DNA from: Candidatus Aenigmatarchaeota archaeon
Lineage (GTDB): Archaea > Aenigmatarchaeota > Aenigmatarchaeia > CG10238-14
DNA length: 64,000 nt
Direction: 5' to 3'
Assembly (NCBI GenBank): GCA_030018415.1
Contig: JASEGC010000002.1
Coordinates: 83,058 to 147,057, forward strand
The position numbers were made by a program, and so were the translations under genes. Positions 17,400 through 26,930 of the stretch are shown here, piece after piece. Below the pieces are notes generated by a model. The model saw only the letters and a program-made list of their open reading frames with translations. It did not search any database and was not told where the DNA came from. The first letter of the stretch is position 1. Each line of letters starts with the position of its first letter.

Positions 17400-18554
17400 A
17401 TGTCCAAAAGAGATGACTCGATCAATCATTCTTTATTAGACTGGATTAAACAAATAACTCCTCCTCCCGCACACGTACAAATCACTCCTACGAATGAATG
17501 TAATCTTAATTGTATATTTTGTTGGCGACATGACATAAAGAAAGGGAAAGACCACATCCCCGACGATAAATTATTGAGTCTGACAAGAGAGGCTTGTGCT
17601 TTTCAACCCGATTTAATAACCATTACTGGTGGGGGAGAACCTCTCCTTAAGCCAGATGTCGTTATTTCGATGGCCTCTATTATTAAACAACATGCTAGTA
17701 TCAGGGGCGAAATAATCACGAATGGTACTTTGTTCGATAAAGAAATAGTTAAAAAGTTAATTAGTCTTAAATGGGATCTGATAAGCATTTCCATCAATGC
17801 TTCGACGGAAAGTTTAGATGACTTTCTTCGGGGAAGAAATGGGACTTATGAAAAAACGATAGAAGGACTAGAAATTTTTGTAAAATTTAAAAGAAAGTTC
17901 AACTCCCCATTTCCACATTTAAAATTTAATGTAGTCATTACGAAACACAACTACAACGATGTTCAAAATATGGTTAATTTTGCTGCTGAATACAATGCTT
18001 CGATTCAAGTACGCCTCGTTAACGAACAACCAGGCAGCGGAAGACCACTCTGTATCCCCGCTGAAAATTATGAAGAGTTCAAAAAAGAGTTAAAGAATGC
18101 TGAGAATCTCGCTCATTCAAAGCACGTCGATTTCTATAAGGACTTTACAGAAAAAGATGTAAAATATTATTTGAATCTGGAGAGGAGTGGAGACGTGAAA
18201 GGTATAATTTCTGGAAATCAGCTTAGTGAAAGAGAGGTTATGGAAGCATTAAAAAATGGAAAAATTCATGATATTGCTGTTTGTACTTTTCCGTTTACAG
18301 AGATAAACGTATTCGCTAATGGATACGCTGCGCCATGTGGGGGGTTTTTTCAAGGAGTGCCTGAAGAATACCCAGAATCTGATTTGGAAATAATAGAATC
18401 CGTCGAAGGAAAAAGTTTAAGAGAAATCTGGTATGGAGAGAAATTCAATCGTATGAGAGCTCTAATGTTGTTGCATCATTTTCCTAGAGCGTGTTTGGCT
18501 TGTAATGTAAACTTCATCAACGTATCACGAATTTTTCGAGGATTTGTTCATTAA
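17400..18554 (+). CDS. Radical SAM/SPASM protein
   Basis: A 384-residue rSAM from the ATG at 17400 (MSKRDDSINHSLLDWIK). An in-frame start at 17319 would overlap the upstream gene and add residues unlike any neighbour, so it was not used. CNLNCIFC is at residues 34-41, then TGGGEPLLKP, TNGTLFD and SINASTESLDDFLRGRNGTYE. The C-terminal cluster region is VCTFPF, G-x4-C (GYAAPCGG), EIWYGEKF and ACLACNV. It ends 4 bases inside the convergent B12-type rSAM gene. The substrate is unknown. Confidence 0.87.
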   Translation: MSKRDDSINHSLLDWIKQITPPPAHVQITPTNECNLNCIFCWRHDIKKGKDHIPDDKLLSLTREACAFQPDLITITGGGEPLLKPDVVISMASIIKQHASIRGEIITNGTLFDKEIVKKLISLKWDLISISINASTESLDDFLRGRNGTYEKTIEGLEIFVKFKRKFNSPFPHLKFNVVITKHNYNDVQNMVNFAAEYNASIQVRLVNEQPGSGRPLCIPAENYEEFKKELKNAENLAHSKHVDFYKDFTEKDVKYYLNLERSGDVKGIISGNQLSEREVMEALKNGKIHDIAVCTFPFTEINVFANGYAAPCGGFFQGVPEEYPESDLEIIESVEGKSLREIWYGEKFNRMRALMLLHHFPRACLACNVNFINVSRIFRGFVH

Positions 18555-20133
18555 GTAATACAAATTTTAATCTCAGGTAGCTTCCCAGACAAAAAAAGAG
18601 ACCTTTTTAGATTCAATTTGCTAGCAATGAAAAACATCTCATGAGGACTAAGAGTTCTCCTCAAATATCTTTTCTCGAATTCTTCATACTTTTCAAAAAA
18701 TTTTTGAGTTAATTTCAATCTCTCTTTCCACCTTAAGCCTTTCACTTCATCAAAAGGACGAGAAGCCCAATCTTTATATCCTTTTTTCCTCTTTAAAATC
18801 CGAATATTGTACCTTTCGGGAAGTTCTAAAAATTCTCCATCGAGGTAAAATTTACTTAAGTTCAAGTCTGTGATGTAATTTTTGTTTCTCTTAAGAAAAA
18901 TAATGGTCTGATTAACATCTTTCTCGGTCTCATAAGGAAAACCCATGATAATATCTAACTGGACGAGGATTTTTTGATGATGAGTTTCCTTAATAATTTT
19001 TTCTGCCTCGCTCAAAGTAAAGGGTTTGTGAAGATAGGAGAGCATGCGTGGAGAAGCGGATTCTAATCCGAACACGAGTCTAGCAGCTCCTGCTTCTTTC
19101 AGCAACTCCAAGAGTTTTCTATTCATATTATTAAAAGTAGCAGAGTCTGTCCAGAAGATGTTTAAGTCATTCTTTATGATTTCTTCGGCCAGATTTTTGG
19201 CGTATTGGTAAGTGGAATTTATTTCTGTGTTCAAAAAGTAAAAAAAACGAGTTCTATACTTTTCTGAGAGGAATATTAAGTCTTCCACAACCTTTTCAGG
19301 AGTGTTAAGTGCGACCAAAGGTTCGAGTGAGTACATACAGAATGCACATTTATTGGGGCAACCTCTTATGAAAAAATAGGGTAGGAAAAATATTTCTGAA
19401 GATAGGCCTTCATCAGGTATTTCAAGTCTCCTCTTGTATAATTTAAGAGGCAAACCGTCAAAATCTGGTCTTGTGAAAATACATTTCTCTTCTTTTCGAT
19501 AACGGGGAGTAGTTTCTTTTATTTCTTTATCTTCATGATATCTTATTCCACGAACACTCCTTACATCTTTTCTCCTATCGAAGACCTCGCAAAATTCCAG
19601 TAAACTTACCTCAGCCGTGGAATAAATTCTAGAGCTCAAGATTTCATAATCGATTAACTCAGAACTAAGAAGTTTGTTCCTTGTATCTTTCTCCCCCATT
19701 TGACTGTTTATTATCGTCGTAGATCCAAATTTCTCTTTTATTAATTTTGCAAGAACAGCGATGATGCCCACTATACTTATGTTCTCGTCTGGAAGTGAAG
19801 AAAAACCAAAAACATCAACTCCTCTACATTTCGTTAATTTTAAAATCTTTTCAGCTTCCTCTTCCAACAGAGGGTCATGTTTCTCTTCTAAAAATTTTTT
19901 AATTTTTTTTTCTTCGTTGAACAAAGATAAGTCGATTTTTTAGAATTCTTCGCACTTTGATTATGGTGATCGACTTTTACACTGAGGTCGTCTTGATCTA
20001 CATGAAAATTATGTCCTCTCACAAAACCAGTTAGAGTAGCGATACCAAGTGGAGGAAAAACAGGGGGCCTAACTACTTCGTTCCTATTGTAGTCGTACTC
20101 GAACCTAGGAGTGAATAGAAGCTTCAGTTTCAT
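18551..20133 (-). pseudogene. B12-binding-type radical SAM gene with one frameshift
   Basis: Two frames together make one family member of about 530 residues. The 5' frame starts at 20133 (MKLKLLFTPRF, then PPLGIATLTGFV and QDDLSVKVDHHN). After NSKK it loses the family sequence, which resumes in another frame as IDLSLFNEEKKIKKF and continues to 18551 with CPNKCAFC, NTEINSTYQYA, WTDSATF and AGAARLVFGLESAS. The break is at an A6 run on the coding strand (T-run 19936-19941 on the plus strand); one extra A would restore the frame. It could be a sequencing error, a fresh mutation or a slippage-dependent gene. All catalytic residues downstream are intact, which argues against long decay. Confidence 0.82.
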
Positions 20134-20137
20134 TTTA

Positions 20138-21736
20138 TTAAATCACCTCTTCAAACCTTGGAGGCTCTTTATGACCAAAGAACATCTTTTTTATTTCTGG
20201 ATTTTTAGCTATGAAGAAAAGCTCATGAGCATTAGGTACAAAAGATGCAGAAGGATCTAGTGAGAGATGGACTTTCTCATGAAACTTCGAGAGCTGTTGA
20301 ACTTTATCCTCCCATTTCAATCCGTGAATTTCATCAAAAACTTCAGTGGACCAATTTCTTTGGAACTTCTCCTGCTCCCTGCGTCGGATACCATATCTTT
20401 CTGGGTAACGTAGCATTAGTCCATTCAAATAGAACTTGTTCAGATTAACCCCTCCTGTAAGATACTTTCCGTTCTTTTTGATGAACCTGATGGTACAGTC
20501 GATGTCAAACTCACTCTCATATGGGAAGCCGATTATGACATCTATCTGACTCAAAATCTTTAGCTTGTAAGTTTCCTTCAATATCTTCTCAGCCTGTGTC
20601 GGAGAAAAGTACGGTATCTTAACAAACTTCAACATCTTTGGGCTTCCCGTTTCCATGCCAAACACGAGTCTTGCGGCGCCCGCTTGTTTAAGCTTTCTTA
20701 AAAGCTTTCTGTCCATTTTACAAAAAGTCGCGCAATCTGTCCAAACTATGTTAAGGTCTTTTTTTATGATTTCGTTGGCTAACTTACAAGCGTATTCATA
20801 GGTAGGGTTTATAGTAGTGTTTATGAAGAAAAAATTTTTCACTCGATATTTCTTTGATAGTTCTTCTATCTCAGTTGCAACCTTCTCAGGCTCTTTAGCG
20901 GCCCATGTATCACATCCATAGGTGCAGAAAGCACAAGAATTTGGACAACCCCTCACAAAAAAATACGGTAAAAAGTTTATGTTAGATTCGTGAGTTTCTC
21001 CGTCGATATTGCAACGTAATGTTCTTGTATAGAGTGGTAGAGGAAGTCCATCAAAGTCAGGCTTTGTTATCATGAATTTTTCTTCGTGACTATATTCCTC
21101 TTGTTTGCGTGTGAAAACTAATTCCCCATTTTTCTTGTACACTACACCTGGTATTTTTTCACCTTCAACTCCCATTTCGAACATCTCGCAGAATTTTAAC
21201 ATGTTAATCTCAGCTATAGAATAAATGGGATCTCCATCGATCACGTAATCGATGAATTTTCCTTCGAGTAAGCGGTTCATGATATCCTTTCCAAATCCTC
21301 CTCCGACAACTACCGCCGCATCGTACTCACTCTTCAAAATTTTTCCTAACACTAAGGCTATGGCAATACTTGAGGGGTTATCCACGATATTGAGAGAAAA
21401 ACCTATTATGTCAAACCCTTTACACTTCGTTAATTTTATGATCTTTTCTCCTTCAGTTTCCAGCTTCTTTTCTTGACCTGTTTTAACTAAGTTCTTTATC
21501 CTGTCTTCGTCCATGAAGAGTTTTAAGTTAACCTTTCTCTCTCGATTTTTTGCTTTTTCATTATGGCAAGTAACTTTAACATCCAAATCATCCTGCTTTG
21601 TTGGAATTTGATTTTCTCTTAGATAAGAGGTTAAGACAGCAATTCCAAGGGGCGGAAACTTAGCCAAGCCAGTATCAAGCTTACCAGTATCTGGATTACA
21701 GTGATAGCGAGGTAGAAATAAAAGTTTTAGTTTCAT
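20138..21736 (-). CDS. B12-binding-type radical SAM protein
   Basis: A 532-residue paralog from the ATG at 21736, chosen because it matches the MKLKLLFLPRYH start of its sisters and forms an ATGA overlap with the upstream stop. The cobalamin-fold region has FPPLGIAVLTSYL and AAVVVGGGFG (about 140-149). The cluster CPNSCAFC is at 264-271, followed by WAAKEPEKVATEIEEL, NTTINPTYEYA, WTDCATFCKMD and AGAARLVFGMETGSP. The C-terminal family domain (LNKFYLNG, then HGLKWEDKV) is complete. It lies 4 bases from the frameshifted paralog, within a leftward operon beginning near 29459. Confidence 0.88.
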   Translation of the reverse strand: MKLKLLFLPRYHCNPDTGKLDTGLAKFPPLGIAVLTSYLRENQIPTKQDDLDVKVTCHNEKAKNRERKVNLKLFMDEDRIKNLVKTGQEKKLETEGEKIIKLTKCKGFDIIGFSLNIVDNPSSIAIALVLGKILKSEYDAAVVVGGGFGKDIMNRLLEGKFIDYVIDGDPIYSIAEINMLKFCEMFEMGVEGEKIPGVVYKKNGELVFTRKQEEYSHEEKFMITKPDFDGLPLPLYTRTLRCNIDGETHESNINFLPYFFVRGCPNSCAFCTYGCDTWAAKEPEKVATEIEELSKKYRVKNFFFINTTINPTYEYACKLANEIIKKDLNIVWTDCATFCKMDRKLLRKLKQAGAARLVFGMETGSPKMLKFVKIPYFSPTQAEKILKETYKLKILSQIDVIIGFPYESEFDIDCTIRFIKKNGKYLTGGVNLNKFYLNGLMLRYPERYGIRRREQEKFQRNWSTEVFDEIHGLKWEDKVQQLSKFHEKVHLSLDPSASFVPNAHELFFIAKNPEIKKMFFGHKEPPRFEEVI

Positions 21737-23394
21737 AATGCCCAACCTGGGTTGAATACTTTTCTCTTTTTATCCCATCCTTTATCTTCTTCAGCCCACC
21801 ACATGATAAAATGCATGAAACTCAACTCTTCTATTTTCATTTTTGGGATTCGAGGTATCGGATGTGGCCTAGAGGGAACAGTTGAATCGATAACCTTCTT
21901 TATTTTGTCATGATGATTGTTGATTTGTTTCATTTTTCTCTCCCAAGTTAGTCCATGAATTTCGTTAAAGGGGATAATATGACCAGGTCTCGATACTTTA
22001 CTATCACTCTTCAAAATATTTATCTTATATTTCTCCGAATTTTCTCTCATCCTTCCTTCAGGACGAAACTTCGAGATAGTTGCTTCTTGTATACACTTCC
22101 GATTTTTTTCCAGAAACTTTATAGTTAGATGAACATCTTTCTCCGTCTCATAAGGGAATCCACATATAAGATCAATGACATTCCATATCCCGAGCTTATG
22201 GGATATCCTTAAAATCTTCTCTGCATGAGCTACAGATGGGAGGGGCTTCTCAACATATTTCAATATTTTGGGACTCGCGGATTCAATTCCAAAGACAAGC
22301 CTAGTTGCTCCAGCTTCTTTCAATTTTTCCAACAAATTTTCGTCCATCGGCCAGAAGTTGGCGCAATCGCTCCACATGATGTTCACGTCATTTTTGATTA
22401 GTCCTTCTGCTATTCTTTCCGCATATTCATACGTTGGATTTATCTCCGAGTTAAGGAAAAAGAAATATTTTGTCTTGTACTTTTCAGAAAGTTCCTTTAT
22501 ATCTATAGCCACTTCCTCGGGTTTTTTTCCAACCCATTTGGAAGATACAGAAAGACTACAAAAGGCACAACTATTTGGACAACCTCTGATAAAATAATAA
22601 GGCAAAACCAAAATTCTGTATTCATGATATTCATCGTTAATTTTTCCACATATGTTCGGTTTATATAAATTTAAAGGGAGACCATCAAAACAAGGCTTCA
22701 CAAAAGTATCCATAGTAACATCGCCAGACACTCCGTACACACCATATTCCCCACCAGGTTGTTCACTAAAATCATTTCCCACAAGCCTCCCACTCTCATC
22801 AACGTGAATGATTCCAGGAATCTTTTTTATATCTACCCCAATTTCTAACATTTTACAAAAATTTAATAACTTTTTCTCCCCTAAGCCCGTAATAGAACAA
22901 TCAAAAAATTTTGTTTTTAATAAGTACGATACTACTTCCTCTGGTAAACCACCTCCAAAGAGATTGATTGTACCATATTTTTCTTTTAATATTTTTCCGA
23001 GTACTACAGCGATACCTGCAACCGAAGGATTTATAGCTTCGTAGAGAGAGAAGCCAAACACGTCAACCCCTCTACATTTCGTTAATTTTAGGATTTTTTC
23101 TCCTTCAGTTTCCAAGGTAGGATCGTAATCACCTTTTATGAAATTGTTTACTCTATTCTCATCGTTGAACATCCTTAAATCAATTTTCTTCTGATGAGTT
23201 AGGTTATAGTAAAAGGTTTTTATCATAAGATCGTCCTGTTCTACCTCAACGTCGTGACTTTTTAAAAAAGCCGTTAAAGTAGCTATACCTATTGGTGGTA
23301 GATGAATTCCTCCAACAGGTTCGTCGCTTTTACTTTTTTCTAAGATTTCAAAATCTCTGCAAAATCTTGGAAGATATAATAATTTCAATTTCAT
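21733..23394 (-). CDS. B12-binding-type radical SAM protein
   Basis: A 553-residue paralog starting at 23394 (MKLKLLYLPRF); an upstream Met at 23406 adds only four residues. The cobalamin-fold region includes LPPIGIATLTAFL and INLFGGGLP (about 143-151). CPNSCAFC is at 272-279, then VGKKPEEVAIDIKEL, NSEINPTYEYA, MWSDCANFWPMD and AGATRLVFGIESASP. The C-terminal family domain ends in an extra tail (HFIMWWAEEDKGWDKKRK) not seen in its sisters. Its stop overlaps the next start, so the two are translationally coupled. Confidence 0.88.
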   Translation of the reverse strand: MKLKLLYLPRFCRDFEILEKSKSDEPVGGIHLPPIGIATLTAFLKSHDVEVEQDDLMIKTFYYNLTHQKKIDLRMFNDENRVNNFIKGDYDPTLETEGEKILKLTKCRGVDVFGFSLYEAINPSVAGIAVVLGKILKEKYGTINLFGGGLPEEVVSYLLKTKFFDCSITGLGEKKLLNFCKMLEIGVDIKKIPGIIHVDESGRLVGNDFSEQPGGEYGVYGVSGDVTMDTFVKPCFDGLPLNLYKPNICGKINDEYHEYRILVLPYYFIRGCPNSCAFCSLSVSSKWVGKKPEEVAIDIKELSEKYKTKYFFFLNSEINPTYEYAERIAEGLIKNDVNIMWSDCANFWPMDENLLEKLKEAGATRLVFGIESASPKILKYVEKPLPSVAHAEKILRISHKLGIWNVIDLICGFPYETEKDVHLTIKFLEKNRKCIQEATISKFRPEGRMRENSEKYKINILKSDSKVSRPGHIIPFNEIHGLTWERKMKQINNHHDKIKKVIDSTVPSRPHPIPRIPKMKIEELSFMHFIMWWAEEDKGWDKKRKVFNPGWAL

Positions 23395-23408
23395 AATTTT
23401 CGCCATCT

Positions 23409-24599
23409 CTAATCTTGAACAACTCTTTTAAAAATAAGTACAGTTAATCCTATACCCAAAAAATCCAAAGGTGTTCTGATATCAGCAAGTTTATTACTAA
23501 TTCTTCCAACAATTTCAACTCTATCTGATAAAAACCAAAAAATTGATTTCAAGAACCCATCTTGTGCAAATTTAATCCCCCACACTGGGTTTAAACTTTT
23601 AATTCTTAATAAGAATTCACTCTTTGTATACGGAATTTCTGTCATTGTATTATTTATTAAAAATTTTTTTAAAAAAAGACTAATCCTATAAAAAGGAGCA
23701 AAAGCGTATGGAACGCTAACATAGACCAAATTCCTACTAACCTGAAACATTTCTCTTAAGACAATTTCTCTTTCACGTCCTATAAAGTGTTCGTTGAGGC
23801 CGGCAGAGTAAACTATATCGAAAAAATTTTCTTTGAGTGGTATATTCCTTACATCTCCAAGAACAAGAGAAATTTTAGCATTATACTTTTTACAATTAGA
23901 TTTGACAAGTCTTATTGAATTTCTTGAAAAATCAATTCCGAAAATTTTAACTCGTTTACGCGTTTTATACAGAGTGACTGAAAACATTCCATTTCCAATC
24001 CCACATTCCAAAAAATTAGATTTGGATTTAAAGTGTTGAGGGACCTCGGTATTTCTCATCATTTCTTCATTTAGTTTATCAAATGTTTGTTGTTTTTCTT
24101 TCATTTCCTTTAATTCGTTTTCAAATCTCCTCTCAATCTTTCTCTTCTCTTTTTTTCTATCTTTCAATCTCTTCTTCAGCTTCTCTATCTCCTTTATTTG
24201 TTCTTTGATTTCTTTTATTTGTTCTTCTTTTTCCTTTAGTCTCTTTTCAGCTTCTTTCTTAATCTCTTTTTTTTCTTTCTCGAGATTTTTCAATTCCTTT
24301 TTGAAAACTTCTTTCAATTTTTTATTCTGATTCCCAACCTCTGCTATCTCCCTTTCTTTTTCTTTTATATACATTTCATTTTCTTGCAATCTATCCTTAA
24401 TTTCTTTCTCAATTTCTCCTTTCTGACTCTTTTTCTCGCTTAATCTCTTATTAAGCATTCTCTCTAACTTCTTTACTCGTTTCTCTAACTCGTCTATTTG
24501 GCCCTTTTTTTCCATTATTTCCTTCTTGAATCTTTTTTCAAGATTTCTTTGCGATTCTTTCGCCCAAACTCTGTTCCATTTATCTTTTTCGCTAATCAT
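23409..24599 (-). CDS. Class I methyltransferase split by a long coiled coil
   Basis: A 396-residue protein. Residues 1-14 (MISEKDKWNRVWAK) look like the N-terminal helix that normally begins a class I SAM methyltransferase. Residues 15-182 are a very charged Lys/Glu coiled coil. The methyltransferase core then follows: motif I LECGIGNGMFS at 197-207, acidic GIDFS at 221-225, LGDVRNIPL at 247-255 and the substrate-side FDIVYSAGLNEHF. The C-terminal part is hydrophobic (FLGIGLTVLIFKR) and may touch the membrane. It lies between B12-type and SPASM rSAM genes. In WbdD a kinase/methyltransferase with a coiled coil sets O-antigen length, so a glycan-capping or ruler role is a reasonable guess. Confidence 0.8.
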   Translation of the reverse strand: MISEKDKWNRVWAKESQRNLEKRFKKEIMEKKGQIDELEKRVKKLERMLNKRLSEKKSQKGEIEKEIKDRLQENEMYIKEKEREIAEVGNQNKKLKEVFKKELKNLEKEKKEIKKEAEKRLKEKEEQIKEIKEQIKEIEKLKKRLKDRKKEKRKIERRFENELKEMKEKQQTFDKLNEEMMRNTEVPQHFKSKSNFLECGIGNGMFSVTLYKTRKRVKIFGIDFSRNSIRLVKSNCKKYNAKISLVLGDVRNIPLKENFFDIVYSAGLNEHFIGREREIVLREMFQVSRNLVYVSVPYAFAPFYRISLFLKKFLINNTMTEIPYTKSEFLLRIKSLNPVWGIKFAQDGFLKSIFWFLSDRVEIVGRISNKLADIRTPLDFLGIGLTVLIFKRVVQD

Positions 24600-24638
24600 C
24601 AGTACCCCAAATTTATTCCTATAAAAGATACAACAATT

Positions 24639-25832
24639 TCAATTCCATGTTTTTTCACTTTTTAGCATTTTTGAGTTAAACGTTAGTTTTTCTATGTTTT
24701 CTCCCGTTATTTCAAAGAGCGCTTTTCTAACGCTTCTAATATCATAAACTAAAATAGGACAGCAAGCCTTACAGCAAGAAGGAATTTGCTTTCTTATAAG
24801 TTCTCGCCTGAGTTTATTGAAAAGTTCTCCATACCATATCTCTCTTAAGCTTTTTTGTTTAATGCTCTCACGAACAGGATTCCCACCGCAAGGTTCAACT
24901 ATACCATCTGCATGGATCTGTAATAAGAACCATGGAAAAAAACATGGGATAGATAGAATACTGTTTTGTGGTTGTTCCTTACTATCCGATCGAATGATTA
25001 CGTCAGTAGTTTCCTTCATGATTTTTTCTTCAAGGAAGTCAAAATTTGTGGTTATTCTGTATTTTTCGGCGAGTCTTCTTGCCTTTTTTAAGTGCTCCCG
25101 AAACTCTTTTTGTTGCCTGTTGTTAAGCCTGAGTCTTTTGCTGATCTGTCTTCTTTTCTCCTTGTTAGATTGTATGTCGAGAACACTCCCTGACATAAAG
25201 GGTTGTAAATACAATGCATCAGCCCCAAGATCATGTACTAACTCAATCATTTCACATATTCTGTTAAAATTTTGACTTGTGATGACGGGTGTAATGTGAA
25301 TTCTTGGTTTTGATCGGTTTAGTTTTTTCTTTAAAAAAGTAAAAAATTTTATTGATTCTATAGCTCTATCAAAAGTTCCTGGAACATCCCTCAAATAATC
25401 ATGCGTTTTTGCATCGGGGCCATCAATACTGAACCTAATTTCATCCCATCTAATCCTAACTAATTTTTTTACGATTTCTTTTGTGAATAAAGTACCGTTT
25501 GTGACTAAACTTCCAATTAAATTATATTTTTTAATCTCTTTCATAATAGTAAGAGTAGTTTTTGGTCTGCATAGGGGTTCTCCACCTCCAGAGATGTTAA
25601 AACTTTTCGCTCCAAGCTGAATTGCTTCTCTTATGATTTTAAGCCACTTGTATTTTGTGAGCTCTTTGCTAGCATCGTATACCGGTTTTCCTCTTGCTAC
25701 GCACGCAAGGCACATTAAGTTACATTTATTAGTTGGATCTAGCTCAACTCTATGAGGTGGTGCTACTTCACCTTTGGATAACCATTTCAATATTCTATCA
25801 GCAATGTCTTTTTCCATTTCCAAATTAACCAC
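24639..25832 (-). CDS. Radical SAM/SPASM protein
   Basis: A 397-residue rSAM with handle RILKWLSKGEVAPP, CNLMCLAC at residues 37-44 (Ala where Phe is usual), SGGGEPLCRP, TNGTLF and SIDGPDAKTHDYLRDVPGTF. The C-terminal auxiliary region is PCFFPW, G-x4-C (GIVEPCGG), EIWYGELF and CCKACC, followed by a 30-residue extension. The start may be the Met at 25832 or the one at 25817, which reduces overlap with the upstream gene. It is part of the 18551-29459 leftward operon. Confidence 0.89.
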   Translation of the reverse strand: MVNLEMEKDIADRILKWLSKGEVAPPHRVELDPTNKCNLMCLACVARGKPVYDASKELTKYKWLKIIREAIQLGAKSFNISGGGEPLCRPKTTLTIMKEIKKYNLIGSLVTNGTLFTKEIVKKLVRIRWDEIRFSIDGPDAKTHDYLRDVPGTFDRAIESIKFFTFLKKKLNRSKPRIHITPVITSQNFNRICEMIELVHDLGADALYLQPFMSGSVLDIQSNKEKRRQISKRLRLNNRQQKEFREHLKKARRLAEKYRITTNFDFLEEKIMKETTDVIIRSDSKEQPQNSILSIPCFFPWFLLQIHADGIVEPCGGNPVRESIKQKSLREIWYGELFNKLRRELIRKQIPSCCKACCPILVYDIRSVRKALFEITGENIEKLTFNSKMLKSEKTWN

Positions 25833-26913
25833 ATCTCGAATTTAGGGTGTCCCTCAATTTATCCCTTATTTCGTTATTTATTGACAAATGAGTTAAAACA
25901 CAATTCTCACATTCGTCAGGCAAATCCCCTTTCATTATTCTCTTCCTGAATTGTTTGAACGTTTTTCCATACCAAATCTTTTTGAATGATTTTTTCTTTA
26001 TGTTTGCATCCAATATAGCTGTTGAACACGGGCATACTTGCCCGTTTGCTTCTATTTTAGGCCAGAGCCAAGGCTCGTAACAAGGTAAGCTAAGAAAACT
26101 ATTATCAGTTTTAGGTTGTAAAATTACATCTCTTAAATTTCCAGTTTTTTCGATGAATTTTGCTTCTCTAAGACGCGAAAAGTTAGTTCTAATTCCAAAA
26201 GAATCTGCGAGTTTTTGAGCTTGAGAGATAGTGCTATGTAAGAAATCTTCTCTCTGAATTTTTTTTAATTTAATTCTCACCGATATCGGATTGTTAACAC
26301 ATACAGGTTCCATGTTGATCGATCCGATACCCAATGTATGGGCAAGCTTCACCATTTCAGGAATTTCCTTGTAGTTGTGAATGTTGAGAACAGTTGTTAA
26401 TTCAATAGCTGGCAAATTTTTGTTTATTTTTTCCTTGTATTTCCTAAAGATTTTGATATTTTTGATAGTTTGATAAAACGCTCCCTTAACCCCTCTCAGC
26501 ATATCATGAACTTTAGGTTTTGGTCCGTCAACACTGAATACAACACAATCCCAACCAATTTCAACAGCCTCCTTTATTAGCTCTCGAGTCCAAAATGTAC
26601 CGTTGGTAATCATCCGTCCATGAAGGCCATGAGATTTGGCAATTTTCATTATCCCCAGTGTGATTTCTGGAACTGCTAAAGGTTCACCGCCACCACTTAT
26701 CAGAATCTTTTCAACACCCATCTTGCTAATTTCTTCAGTTACTTGAAACCACTTATCTTTTGAAACTTCATCTTTATAATCGAAATCCTGGATATGTAGA
26801 CTGCAAAAGATGCATTTCAAGTTGCATCTGTTAGTCGGATAGATTTGTACTGTTTCAGGAGGAGCCTTGCCTCCTTGATACCATTTTAATAACCTTCTTG
26901 TGATTCCGTCCAT
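25825..26913 (-). CDS. Radical SAM/SPASM protein
   Basis: A 362-residue rSAM with RLLKWYQGGKAPP, CNLKCIFC at residues 30-37, SGGGEPLAVP, TNGTFW and SVDGPKPKVHDMLRGVKGAF. The C-terminal region is PCYEPW, G-x4-C (GQVCPCST, with an extra Cys), KIWYGKTF and ECENCV. It closely resembles the isolated copy at 39412-40506 (both have LSLPCYEPWLWPKIEANG or a variant of it), so these two probably arose from one recent ancestor and were then separated. It overlaps the downstream gene by 8 bases. Confidence 0.9.
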   Translation of the reverse strand: MDGITRRLLKWYQGGKAPPETVQIYPTNRCNLKCIFCSLHIQDFDYKDEVSKDKWFQVTEEISKMGVEKILISGGGEPLAVPEITLGIMKIAKSHGLHGRMITNGTFWTRELIKEAVEIGWDCVVFSVDGPKPKVHDMLRGVKGAFYQTIKNIKIFRKYKEKINKNLPAIELTTVLNIHNYKEIPEMVKLAHTLGIGSINMEPVCVNNPISVRIKLKKIQREDFLHSTISQAQKLADSFGIRTNFSRLREAKFIEKTGNLRDVILQPKTDNSFLSLPCYEPWLWPKIEANGQVCPCSTAILDANIKKKSFKKIWYGKTFKQFRKRIMKGDLPDECENCVLTHLSINNEIRDKLRDTLNSRCG

Positions 26914-26930
26914 CTCTTAACCTCAGTAGG

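Noticed and set aside
19888..19945. Programmed ribosomal frameshift in the B12-type rSAM gene
   Set aside because: The A6 run could permit slippage, but the sequence is not a standard slippery heptamer, no stimulating structure was evident, and the three intact sisters need no shift.
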